Shown here: piece after piece, positions 9,843-17,662 of the stretch
How the letters are laid out: each line of letters starts with the position of its first letter
Numbering within the stretch: position 1 is the stretch's first letter
DNA from: Rhizobium sp. 11515TR
GTDB lineage: Bacteria; Pseudomonadota; Alphaproteobacteria; Rhizobiales; Rhizobiaceae
NCBI RefSeq assembly: GCF_002277895.1
Contig: NZ_CP022998.1
Coordinates: 1,469,501-1,533,500, forward strand
Direction of reading: 5' to 3'
Length of the DNA: 64,000 nucleotides
The notes under the pieces: generated by a model
Database searches by the model: none
The model's input: only the letters and a program-made list of their open reading frames with translations
Told to the model about the DNA's origin: nothing
Made by a program: the position numbers and the translations under genes

Positions 9843-9950
9843 CGTGAACCTACCTTTCATTCTGATGGGCATGCTTCGTCATACGCGCATGCTTACCAGC
9901 GCGAGTGGAACTTTTGTGCTGCCGGCCGTTATCGTGCCGGTCCTAGAAGC

Positions 9951-9975
9951 AATGGCTCAGGGAGGTTTTGGTTCC
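9951..9975 (-). promoter_or_regulatory. Possible EcfG (general stress sigma) promoter of the PRC-barrel gene
   Basis: Reading the minus strand, GGAAC (9975-9971) is separated by 16 nt from CATT (9954-9951). The EcfG/RpoE2 consensus is GGAAC-N16/17-CGTT, so one -10 base differs. The gene start is about 110 nt downstream. This is a weak but sensible match for a secreted PRC-barrel gene. Confidence 0.3.
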
Positions 9976-10150
9976 GTCAAAAGTTGCAGAAAATTGCTTC
10001 ACTCAGCTCGGAAGCAAAAGGAATATGTCGGAAAATCAATAGCTACGGGTTCAAAAAACAACCAGAAAGATTATTAGGACCGCAAAACGATCCAACTCAG
10101 ATTTCAATTTTTCCGAGGCCTGACGTGTCTTGCGCCTCACTTGACCCATC

Positions 10151-10190
10151 AAAATAATACCGCCCTCAGCGAGATTGGCTGAAGGCGGCA
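10151..10190 (-). terminator. Terminator of the dgo operon
   Basis: On the minus strand a 12-bp imperfect stem (GCCGCCTTCAGC pairing with GCTGAGGGCGGT), with a CAATCTC loop, is followed by TATTATTTTG. It begins 6 nt after the SMP-30 stop codon, as expected for the end of the four-gene operon. Confidence 0.75.
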
Positions 10191-10195
10191 TTCAA

Positions 10196-11083
10196 TCAGA
10201 GCTTGTATGGAGGGTCGAAAACGCCCTTGACCGTCAGGCCAAGTTCCAGAAGGGCACCCGCCTGCGGCTGCATCGAGCGTGCCTCCTCATCCAAGCCTTC
10301 CCAGGCAGTCGTCACGGCCAGCCGGTCCGCGTTCTTGCCGATGAAGGCCGGGCAGGACGGCTGCATTGCGGGCACGCGATACCGCTCGATGCGCAGGCCG
10401 TCCGGGCTGTATTTGTCGACGAAGCCGGAGCCCCATCGCGCATTCCATATATAGCCGTCCGCGTCGCAGACCGAACCGTCAAGGCCGCCAGGATCTTCCA
10501 TGCTGTCGACCATCACGATCGGCTCGCCGGTCGGGAGCCCCGTCTCGGGGTCGACGAGCACGCGCATCAGCTGGCTGACGCGGGTATCGGTGAAATAGCC
10601 GATCGTGCCATCGGGCGAGAAGCAGATGGAATTCGGAATGCTGATCTGGTCGAAGATCTTCGTAACCTTGCCGCCGGCGACATGATAGATCGCGCCTGCC
10701 TGCATCTCGGCGCGCTTGCCCATGGTGCCGATCCAGAGCGAACCGGAAATATGCGTGCGTCCGTCATTGGAGCGGTTTTCAGGCTTGTCTGCTTCGATGG
10801 CCGTATAGAAGCTCAATTCGCCGGTTGCGATATCACGCAGGAACAGTCCCTGCTCGGTGGCGATCATCTGCCGCTCCGCATCGACGCGAGCCAGCACGCT
10901 TGCCATCATCGGCAGCTCGTGAACCTGTTTCTTTCCGGTCGGCAGGTGCAGTTCGTGCAGTTCCTTGCCAAGGATGTTGAACCACCAGACAGTGTCCGTA
11001 TCAGGGTCGTAGGTCGGGCCTTCTCCCAGGACGGAGGACGTGTTGCAGAGAATATTGCCCTGGAAATCATGAATATCGGTCAT
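10196..11083 (-). CDS. SMP-30/gluconolactonase family sugar lactonase
   Basis: A 295-residue six-bladed beta-propeller lactonase of the SMP-30/LRE family. Family landmarks include LGEGPTYDPDTDTVWWFNI near the N-terminus (metal-binding glutamate), SICFSPDGTIGYFTDT, and GLDGSVCDADGYIWNARWG (metal-binding aspartate region). It is the last gene of a minus-strand operon, 3 nt after dgoA. Together with the SDR dehydrogenase, kinase and aldolase, the expected role is hydrolysis of an aldonolactone, probably galactonolactone, to the acid. Substrate is inferred from context. Confidence 0.85.
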   Translation of the reverse strand: MTDIHDFQGNILCNTSSVLGEGPTYDPDTDTVWWFNILGKELHELHLPTGKKQVHELPMMASVLARVDAERQMIATEQGLFLRDIATGELSFYTAIEADKPENRSNDGRTHISGSLWIGTMGKRAEMQAGAIYHVAGGKVTKIFDQISIPNSICFSPDGTIGYFTDTRVSQLMRVLVDPETGLPTGEPIVMVDSMEDPGGLDGSVCDADGYIWNARWGSGFVDKYSPDGLRIERYRVPAMQPSCPAFIGKNADRLAVTTAWEGLDEEARSMQPQAGALLELGLTVKGVFDPPYKL

Positions 11084-11086
11084 AGA

Positions 11087-11722
11087 TCAGGCTCCTACGG
11101 CTGCATCATAGGCATAAATGGTGACCTTGGCGCGTTCGGCAACCTCTGCAGCCGTCATTCCCGGCTTGTAAAGGCTGGTGCCGAGGCCGAAGGCGAGCAC
11201 GCCGGCCTTGGTGTAATCGGCGAAATTCTTGTCCGAAACGCCGCCGACCGCCGCAATGACGAGCTCGGGCGGCAAGACAGCGCGAATGGCCGTGATGCCG
11301 GAGGCGCCGAGCACGCCAGCGGGGAAGAATTTGAGCCCGGTGGCGCCGGCCCGCGCAGCCGAAAGCGCTTCCGTGGCGGTGAAGACGCCGGGCATCGTTA
11401 CCATGCCTTTGTCGCGGGCGCGGCTGATGACCGCAGGCTCGACATTCGGCGTCACCAAGAGCTTGCCGCCGGCGCCATCCAGCCTGTCGACGTCTTCCAC
11501 CGTCAGCACCGTGCCCGCGCCGATCAGGCAATCGGCAGGCGCCATCTTGGCGGCGGTCTCGATGGAGCGGAATGGTTCCGGTGAATTCAGCGGGATTTCG
11601 ATTGCCGTGAAACCTGTCTCGATCAGCGTGCCGACGATATCGGCCGTTTCCTCCGGCTTGATGCCGCGAAGAATGGCAATGAGCGGGCGCTTCATGGGCG
11701 GGAAGGGGATGCGGGTCGTCAT
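11087..11722 (-). CDS. dgoA: 2-dehydro-3-deoxy-6-phosphogalactonate aldolase
   Basis: A class I aldolase of the KDPG/KDPGal family that splits 2-dehydro-3-deoxy-6-phosphogalactonate into pyruvate and glyceraldehyde 3-phosphate. The 211 residues show the TIM-barrel signatures IEIPLNSPEP (glutamate E42), GAGTVL (69-73) and GATGLKFFPAG, where K131 is the expected Schiff-base lysine. Its ATG overlaps the stop of dgoK as ATGA, indicating translational coupling. KDPG versus KDPGal specificity is assigned from the neighbouring DgoK. Confidence 0.9.
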   Translation of the reverse strand: MTTRIPFPPMKRPLIAILRGIKPEETADIVGTLIETGFTAIEIPLNSPEPFRSIETAAKMAPADCLIGAGTVLTVEDVDRLDGAGGKLLVTPNVEPAVISRARDKGMVTMPGVFTATEALSAARAGATGLKFFPAGVLGASGITAIRAVLPPELVIAAVGGVSDKNFADYTKAGVLAFGLGTSLYKPGMTAAEVAERAKVTIYAYDAAVGA

Positions 11723-12654
11723 CAGCTTTTGCTTTCTTTCTTGAACCAGATCGCTTCGGCCGCAGCGGACAGTCCGCGACGGACGGCGGCATCGGCGTCG
11801 ATCGTCTTAAAGGTGAGGGAGAGGGCGCGGAAGGCGTCTTCATAGAGCGCCTGGAGGCGGCCGGAAGCAACCAGCGTGATGGCCGCATTCTGCCCCGCCG
11901 AAGCGAGCGCGCCGGCGATTTCCGCACCGATCAGGGTGCCCGAAATCAGTGCCTGGGCGCCGGCGGCCGTAAGCCCGTTCAGGAGCTGGCCGGAGCGGGC
12001 CGTAAACAGCAGGTTGGTGACGAGGACTGGCTTGTCGAAGGCCGTCTTGAGGGCAGCCTCGAATGCCTTCGTATCGGCCGGCATGTCTGCCGCGCCGGCA
12101 ACCGCATGCGACAGGATGCTGTGCCTGGTAATGACGTCGAAAAGCTCGCCGGTCATGAAGGTGGAAAAACCTGTCACCTGGCCATCCAGCACGCGCACCC
12201 ATTTCGAATGCGTTCCCGGCATGCACACGAGCTGTTCGCCCCTGGTATCGGCGGCAATCGCGCCGAGCAGCTGCGTTTCCTCGCCGCGCATGACATCGGG
12301 CACCTGCTGGCTTCGCTGTGCGAGACCCGGCAGGATGCGCACGTCGCGGGATTGTCCGGGCACGGAAACGGCGCCTGTCAGGATGGCGGCAAGCGAGGTC
12401 GGCGTGTCGATATATCCGGCTTCCACCCAGCCCTGGCGCGCTCCGGCCATGCCGCAGACGATGACGGGAAGGGCGTCCGGTGCGGATATGGCGTCGAGAT
12501 GAGATTGCAGGACCTTGGCAAAGCCGGTCTGGGCCGCCGTGGTCATGCCTTCGCCGCTGCGGCGCTCCGCCAGTATGCTGCCGCCTTCGCCGATCAGCCA
12601 CAGCCGGAAACTGCTGGTGCCCCAGTCCACCGCGACATATGCGGGTTTCGTCAT
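11722..12654 (-). CDS. dgoK: 2-dehydro-3-deoxygalactonokinase
   Basis: DgoK phosphorylates 2-dehydro-3-deoxygalactonate, feeding the aldolase encoded next. The 310-residue protein begins MTKPAYVAVDWGTSSFRLWL, with the phosphate-1 loop DWGTSSFR of the ASKHA fold near residue 10. Later blocks include VCGMAGARQGW, MRGEETQLLG, CMPGTHSKWV and FMTGELFDV, all typical of the family. The start at 12654 follows GGAG by 8 nt; the longer frame to 12738 runs into the upstream SDR gene and is rejected. It is 37 nt downstream of the SDR gene. Confidence 0.92.
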   Translation of the reverse strand: MTKPAYVAVDWGTSSFRLWLIGEGGSILAERRSGEGMTTAAQTGFAKVLQSHLDAISAPDALPVIVCGMAGARQGWVEAGYIDTPTSLAAILTGAVSVPGQSRDVRILPGLAQRSQQVPDVMRGEETQLLGAIAADTRGEQLVCMPGTHSKWVRVLDGQVTGFSTFMTGELFDVITRHSILSHAVAGAADMPADTKAFEAALKTAFDKPVLVTNLLFTARSGQLLNGLTAAGAQALISGTLIGAEIAGALASAGQNAAITLVASGRLQALYEDAFRALSLTFKTIDADAAVRRGLSAAAEAIWFKKESKS

Positions 12655-12691
12655 GAGAAATGCTCCAAGTCTTACGTCAGAACTCTTGAGA

Positions 12692-13462
12692 TTAGAAAAT
12701 ACCGCCGTCGACGGTGATGGCTTGTCCGGTGATGGCACTGGAGCAGTCCGAAGCCAGGAAGAGCACTGGCCCGACCAGATCGTCGGCGCTCAGCACGCGC
12801 TTCAGGCATTGCCGGTCTATCGTCTTCGCCATGCCCTCTTCGGTCAGCCAGAGGTCGAGCTGTCGCTTGGTGACGATCATTCCCGGCAGAACGGCATTGA
12901 CGCGGATGTTCTCGGGACCGAAGCGTCCGGCAAAGCTCTTGGTCAACCCAATGATACCGGACTTCGCTGTCGCGTAGGAGGCGAGCTGCGGCGGGTTCAT
13001 CTTGAAGACGATCGAGGAGAAATTGATGATGGCCCCGCCGCCGGCGGCGCGCATGCCGGGTGCAGCCGCCTGCGAGACGAAGAAGACCTGCTTCAAGTTG
13101 ATTGCCTGATTGTTGTCCCAGTATTCTTCGGTCGTGGTGTCGATATCGTGCCGGTCGTCCCAGGCTGCATTGTTGACGAGGACGCGGACCGCTCCGAGAT
13201 CGGACTCGACTGCAGCAACCGCGCTTTTGATCGCGCCGACATCACGCAGGTCAGCGTGATAGAAGGAAACGGGATGGGCCGATTGCGTCGAAAGCTTGGC
13301 CGCCAGTGCCTTGCTCGACTCTTCGATGATGTCGATGAAGGCAACCTTTGCGCCCTGCTTGGCAAAGGCCTCCACAAGGCTCGCGCCGATGCCTGAACCG
13401 CCCCCGGTGACGAGGACGGTGCGATCTTTCAGATCGAGAAATTGCGCCTGGGTATCCACCAA
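12692..13462 (-). CDS. SDR-family oxidoreductase, probable sugar 1-dehydrogenase
   Basis: A 256-residue classical short-chain dehydrogenase. The Rossmann motif TGGGSGIG (19-26), NNAA (97-100), a serine in INFSS and the catalytic YATAK (Y163, K167) are all present, and ITVDGG closes the fold. It is first in the operon with dgoK, dgoA and a lactonase, so oxidation of galactose (or a related aldose) to the lactone is the natural inference. SDR specificity cannot be read from sequence. A perfect dyad and the iclR-type gene lie directly upstream. Confidence 0.85.
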   Translation of the reverse strand: MVDTQAQFLDLKDRTVLVTGGGSGIGASLVEAFAKQGAKVAFIDIIEESSKALAAKLSTQSAHPVSFYHADLRDVGAIKSAVAAVESDLGAVRVLVNNAAWDDRHDIDTTTEEYWDNNQAINLKQVFFVSQAAAPGMRAAGGGAIINFSSIVFKMNPPQLASYATAKSGIIGLTKSFAGRFGPENIRVNAVLPGMIVTKRQLDLWLTEEGMAKTIDRQCLKRVLSADDLVGPVLFLASDCSSAITGQAITVDGGIF

Positions 13463-13581
13463 ATATCTCCTCCCGGATCAATCGAAAGTTCCATTATTTG
13501 GAACATAATTTGACTATATGGAATTATCGATCTACCCTTGCACGGTGTCAAGGATAGTGCGGCTCCGCCAGAGATAAATGA
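13463..13581. promoter_or_regulatory. Divergent control region with perfect dyad GTTCCATTATTTGGAAC
   Basis: The 119-nt gap between the SDR operon and the IclR regulator has a perfect 6-5-6 palindrome at 13488-13504, 25 nt from the SDR start. A related half-site (ATGGAATTAT) follows at 13519-13528. A plausible sigma-70 promoter for the regulator is TTGACT (13510-13515), 17 nt, TACCCT (13533-13538). The palindrome is seen; that the IclR protein binds it is inferred from position and symmetry. Confidence 0.65.
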
Positions 13582-14397
13582 ATGAACGTGGATCTGGGTT
13601 CAGAGGGTGGAAAAAATAAAGGGCATCGCGACCGGGAAACCGGAACGCTGGGTAAGCTCGTCTCCTTGCTCGATCTTGTCGCGCTTGCCGATGGCTCGAT
13701 GCGCTTTACCGACATCCTTTCGCTCTCAGATCAGCCACGCGGCACATTGCACCGCCAATTGTCGCACCTTGTCGAGGAAGGGCTTCTGGAGATTGACCGC
13801 GATGGTCGTTATCTGATCGGGTTGCGGCTCCTGACGCTTGCCTCGCGCAGCTGGGCGCGCAACGAGTTTCGCGCCGTTGCCGAGCCGCATCTGCATCGCT
13901 TGCAAGAGGTGACCGGCGAAACCGTCCATCTCGGCGTCCTACGCGGCACGGAAGTCATCTATCTCGACAAGGTCGAGGGTCGCCAATCCGTGCGCATGTA
14001 TTCGCAGGTCGGCAATGCATCTCCGGCCTATTGTACCGGTGTCGGCAAGGCGGCGCTCTCCGCGCTCGACGATGCCGAGCTAGACGCGAGAATCTCAAGC
14101 CTCGAATATCGCCCTTATACCGAGCAGACGCTTCGCAACGTCTCGGAGCTGCTTTTCGATGTTTCGGAAATCAGGAAGCGGGGTTATGCATTCGATCTCG
14201 AGGAGCATGAAAGCGGCATTTGCTGCGTTGCCGCGCCGATCCGTTCCGACGATGGGCATATGCTGGCCGGCGTCTCGGTGACCGGCCCGGCCTATCGCGT
14301 CACACTGGAAAAGTTGCAGGCATGGGCGCCTTTGGTGGTTGCTGCTGCTGATTCGATCATGGCGGACATGCGCAACCGCATGGGGCCTAAGCGCTGA
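13582..14397 (+). CDS. IclR-family transcriptional regulator
   Basis: A 271-residue regulator. The N-terminal winged helix-turn-helix spans about 28-85 (FTDILSLSDQPRGTLHRQLS, then LVEEGLLEIDRDGRYLIG). The C-terminal effector domain covers about 95-265 and contains family blocks GETVHLGVLRGTEVIYLDKVEG and GYAFDLEEHESGICCVAAPI. It is divergently transcribed from the SDR-dgoK-dgoA-lactonase operon with a palindrome between, so it most likely controls that operon in response to a pathway sugar acid. Activation or repression cannot be decided here. Confidence 0.9.
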   Translation: MNVDLGSEGGKNKGHRDRETGTLGKLVSLLDLVALADGSMRFTDILSLSDQPRGTLHRQLSHLVEEGLLEIDRDGRYLIGLRLLTLASRSWARNEFRAVAEPHLHRLQEVTGETVHLGVLRGTEVIYLDKVEGRQSVRMYSQVGNASPAYCTGVGKAALSALDDAELDARISSLEYRPYTEQTLRNVSELLFDVSEIRKRGYAFDLEEHESGICCVAAPIRSDDGHMLAGVSVTGPAYRVTLEKLQAWAPLVVAAADSIMADMRNRMGPKR

Positions 14398-14718
14398 CTC
14401 CATAAATTTCGCGCGACAGCTGTCGGAAACTCGCGGATTTAATGCTGTTGATGCCTGATCTTAGCGAAATTGCTCGTTTATCTTGAATTTTACTGTTGAG
14501 ATATGCGGAAGAACTGCCATTATCCGCAAGTGATTATTGGAACCATATAGGATTTGGCGAGGTGTTAAGCGGACATAATAGTAACGGGCGTTGATGCAGT
14601 CGTGATTTTGGAAAACTTATATTTTGCCGAGCGGCTGAGACCGGCTGCCGTACGATAATCGTGAGGGACAAGAGTCGGAAGTTTCGTATTTTTTTCCTCT
14701 TTTACATAAAGAAGACTG
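14398..14718. other. AT-rich intergenic region before the LuxR-type gene
   Basis: About 320 nt with no credible gene. It holds an imperfect dyad at 14504-14528 (TGCGGA, 13 nt, TCCGCA) and a TGGAAC half-site near 14538 like that of the IclR operator. The dyad could be an operator for the LuxR-type regulator, but this is weak. Confidence 0.35.
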
Positions 14719-15459
14719 ATGATGGCGGCATTGATACAGGCGGGCATGTCCCCTCGTGGCGAGGACTTTATCGAGGAAATCAGCAGGCTTAAGACGCAGT
14801 TCGATGTGTTCCGTTTCATGAAGGGGCTGACGGAGGCCTATCGTTGCCGGGCCTTCATGGTGCTCAATCTGCCGCCTATTACGTCCTCGGACCTGCAGAG
14901 CAATTCAGTCATCAACAATTGGCCGGCAGAGCTGCTGTCGATCTACGATCAGGAAAATCTGTTGTCGACCAGCCCCGCGCTGCAGCGTCTGCGCGGCTCT
15001 ACGCTGCCCTTTCTTTATGAGGTGGCGACAAGCCCCAATCGCGAGGAGAGCAAATCGCAGCTCGTGGTGGCACTGTTCGAACGGTTCCGCATGACGCGCT
15101 TCGTCTATTTCCCGACGCATGATGCCTCCGGTCTTCGCGGCGCGGTTTGTTTGGCTGGCGATCGCGAGCTCTTTTCGACGGAGGAGGTCAAGGACCTTTT
15201 CTATATAGCAGTTCACGTCTACGACCGGCTTGCGGAAATCCGCAATCTCGATGTTCGCGTCGTCGATGCCCTGACCGACCGGGAGATCGATTGCCTGAAC
15301 TGGACGGCGGCCGGAAAGACCAGCGCCGAGATCGCCGAAATCCTGTCTCTGTCCGAACATACGGTCAATCATTACCTCAACCGCGCCACCAAGAAGCTCG
15401 ACACCGTCAACCGCACTCAGGCTGTCGCCAAGGCTTTGCGCGTTGGATTGATCAAATAA
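14719..15459 (+). CDS. LuxR-family transcriptional regulator (orphan)
   Basis: A 246-residue protein with an N-terminal autoinducer-binding-like domain (about 15-165) and a C-terminal LuxR helix-turn-helix (about 180-243: LTDREIDCLNWTAAGKTSAE, then LSLSEHTVNHYLNRATKKLD). No luxI-type synthase is present in the window. At the place where AHL receptors usually have a conserved aspartate (after the NWP and YDQENLL blocks), this protein has serines (STSPAL), so acyl-homoserine lactone binding is doubtful. Start choice between ATGs at 14719 and 14722 is open. Confidence 0.85.
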   Translation: MMAALIQAGMSPRGEDFIEEISRLKTQFDVFRFMKGLTEAYRCRAFMVLNLPPITSSDLQSNSVINNWPAELLSIYDQENLLSTSPALQRLRGSTLPFLYEVATSPNREESKSQLVVALFERFRMTRFVYFPTHDASGLRGAVCLAGDRELFSTEEVKDLFYIAVHVYDRLAEIRNLDVRVVDALTDREIDCLNWTAAGKTSAEIAEILSLSEHTVNHYLNRATKKLDTVNRTQAVAKALRVGLIK

Positions 15460-16081
15460 TGACGTCGTCGTCTCGACGCAATGACCGAGATTCGAGCAGC
15501 GTGTGAGTGAATTTTGTGCGCTGCGAATAAAATATGATGAAGCCTGCGGCGATGATCGATTACGTTGATTCAGGCGGACCAGCGAATAACCAATTGAAAT
15601 ACCTTAATTTCCCGGATTTCCTGAAAACTGGCACGCTTCCTGCTTATGAAAAGACAGAGGTCCAGAGGGGACTTTGATAACAGCGCCGATGAAACGTGCG
15701 CGGATCAAACGACCGTCGCCGATGCCCGTCGCCACAGCTTCTCCCGGCGAGGGGATCGGCGGCGGTTGTTGCTCATTTAACACGCTTAGCAAATTCGGGC
15801 GCGCTTGTGGGACGATTTTCGCGCGTTTGCCCTATTCCTTTCAGCCGAGTGTTCTATGTCGGCCCGCGATCATGTCTTCCCGAATTGGGAGCGCGTTGCG
15901 GCTGGTAAGGGTCCTTTATGGACCCGGCGGACCTGCCGGCCGCAACGAAGACGCATTTTATCGACGGCGTCCCGAATTTCGTTTGGCGAAGTCCCGCCTC
16001 TCTACTATCTAAGCCAGAACGATTTCGGAAAGCGTGCGCTCCCTGCGGCGCTGCCGAAAAGGATTCTGCAGTGAGGATGAA
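15460..16081. other. 622-nt gap before mrp; possible sigma-54 transcription unit
   Basis: No recognised gene lies here. A good sigma-54 promoter occurs at 15629-15644. About 30 nt after it, a TTG at 15674 preceded by AGAGGGGACT opens a 112-codon frame ending at 16012. Its product is rich in Arg, Pro and Gly and matches no family I know, so it may be a non-coding RNA region, a small gene or a decayed gene. Confidence 0.4.
15629..15644 (+). promoter_or_regulatory. Candidate sigma-54 (RpoN) promoter
   Basis: TGGCACGCTTCCTGCT matches the -24/-12 consensus TGGCAC-N5-TTGCW with one mismatch (CTGCT for TTGCT) and exact GG-N10-GC spacing. It points toward the 15.65-16.08 kb gap and mrp beyond. No upstream NtrC/NifA-type enhancer site was confidently seen. 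Confidence 0.5.
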
Positions 16082-17248
16082 ATGGCAGACATCACCAAGG
16101 AACAGGTGCTGGAAACGTTGAAGACGGTTCGCGGCCCGGACCTGGAGCACAACATCGTCGAACTCGGCATGGTGTCGGATGTCTTCATCTCCGATGGCAA
16201 GGTCTATTTCTCCATCACCGTACCCGCCGAGCGCGCCAAGGATCTGGAGCCGATGCGTCTTGCCGCCGAGCGGGTCGTCAAGGATATGCCCGGTGTCAAG
16301 GGCGCCCTGGTCGCGCTGACGGCCGACAAGAAGGCTGGCGCCCCGACGCCCCGGCCCGCGCCTGCGCAAGCTAGCCCGCAAGGTCATTCCCATTCCCATT
16401 CGCATCCTCATCAGCACGCGCCGCAACAGCCGCCCCGAGCCGCCAAGATCGGTGTTCCGGGCGTCAAGGCCATCATCGCGGTCGCCTCGGGCAAGGGCGG
16501 CGTCGGCAAATCGACGACGGCGGTCAATCTGGCGCTGGGCCTGCTTGCCAACGGCCTGAAGGTCGGCATCCTGGATGCCGATATCTACGGCCCTTCGATG
16601 CCGCGCCTCCTGAAGATTTCCGGACGTCCCACCCAGATCGATGGGCGCATCATCAATCCCATGGAGAATTATGGCCTCAAGGTCATGTCGATGGGCTTCC
16701 TCGTCGAAGAGGAAACGGCGATGATCTGGCGCGGGCCGATGGTGCAATCGGCGCTATTGCAGATGCTGCGCGAAGTCGCCTGGGGCGAGCTCGACGTGCT
16801 GGTGGTCGACATGCCCCCCGGCACCGGGGACGTGCAGCTCACCATGGCGCAGCAGGTGCCGCTTGCCGGTGCCGTCATCGTTTCGACGCCGCAGGATCTG
16901 GCGTTGATCGATGCGCGCAAGGGCCTGAATATGTTCCGCAAGGTCGAGGTTCCCGTCCTCGGCATCGTCGAGAACATGAGCTATTTCATCGCGCCGGATA
17001 CCGGTGCGCGCTACGATATCTTTGGCCATGGTGGCGCCCGCAAGGAGGCAGAACGCATCGGCGTGCCTTTCCTGGGGGAGGTGCCTCTGACCATGGGCAT
17101 CCGTGAAACTTCGGACGCCGGCACGCCGCTCGTCGTGGCCGAGCCTAATGGGGTGGTTGCGAATATTTATCGCGAGATCGCAGCCAATGTCTGGAAGCAA
17201 GTGTCAGGCACACCGCAGCGCGCGGCGCCCTCGATCGTATTTGAATAA
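16082..17248 (+). CDS. mrp: Mrp/ApbC-type iron-sulfur cluster carrier ATPase
   Basis: A 388-residue P-loop protein of the Mrp/NBP35 family, which delivers iron-sulfur clusters. An N-terminal MIP18/DUF59-like domain (1-85) is joined by a histidine-rich linker (about 100-115, alternating His and Ser) to the ATPase with ASGKGGVGKST (about 137-146). VDMPPGTGDVQ and STPQDLALIDARKG follow. The usual CxxC of Mrp after ENMSYF is absent: the sequence reads ENMSYFIAPDTGARYDIFG. The ATG at 16082 follows GAGGA; an upstream in-frame ATG at 16034 is rejected. Loss of CxxC leaves the mode of cluster binding open. Confidence 0.9.
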   Translation: MADITKEQVLETLKTVRGPDLEHNIVELGMVSDVFISDGKVYFSITVPAERAKDLEPMRLAAERVVKDMPGVKGALVALTADKKAGAPTPRPAPAQASPQGHSHSHSHPHQHAPQQPPRAAKIGVPGVKAIIAVASGKGGVGKSTTAVNLALGLLANGLKVGILDADIYGPSMPRLLKISGRPTQIDGRIINPMENYGLKVMSMGFLVEEETAMIWRGPMVQSALLQMLREVAWGELDVLVVDMPPGTGDVQLTMAQQVPLAGAVIVSTPQDLALIDARKGLNMFRKVEVPVLGIVENMSYFIAPDTGARYDIFGHGGARKEAERIGVPFLGEVPLTMGIRETSDAGTPLVVAEPNGVVANIYREIAANVWKQVSGTPQRAAPSIVFE

Positions 17249-17662
17249 TTCACAAAGACATGTCTGCTTTCCATATAGTGACGGATTGTCTTGTCGGCGT
17301 CCTGTGCTATGACTTCGCAAGTTTAGCCAAACTGCGGTGAAATCGCGCAATGAAGAGGTTGTGACTTGATTCTTTGCGAGCTTTGCTGCATATGCGCCGC
17401 CGGCGTGGAACTGGTCGAGCATTTCCGATGACCGCCCTCCGCCGCATGGTGGTTTTATTTCGTCCGAGCAGGCGGCTTGGCCAGGACGGGCGAAGGATTG
17501 GTACAGCAGCGCAATGGAACATGGACACGGATTCCCGGCCGGATCGGCGGGATACGACCGGGGTTTTATGAGCTTTTTTCATTGGCCATTGGCGGGATCG
17601 TGGCAAGCGCGCGCAAGGCGCCTTGATAGCGGCTTCGTCTCCGCCGCTGCGGGAGCGAGCAG
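17249..17662. other. Intergenic region before corA
   Basis: About 410 nt between mrp and the CorA-type gene. Short frames through it are Arg/Pro-rich and lack credible starts. I see no riboswitch I can name and no clear terminator for mrp. Confidence 0.4.

Larger units (their letters stand above)
9873..10195. other. Intergenic region between PRC-barrel gene and dgo operon
   Basis: About 320 nt on the upstream side of the minus-strand PRC-barrel gene. It contains an EcfG-like motif (9951-9975) and, at its right end, the terminator of the dgo operon. I find no gene; the short plus-strand frame through it starts antisense to the PRC-barrel gene and resembles no protein. Confidence 0.5.

Noticed and set aside
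9907..9930. GGAAC-N15-CGTT on the plus strand
   Set aside because: Spacing is one short of the EcfG rule and no plus-strand gene lies downstream before the dgo operon end.
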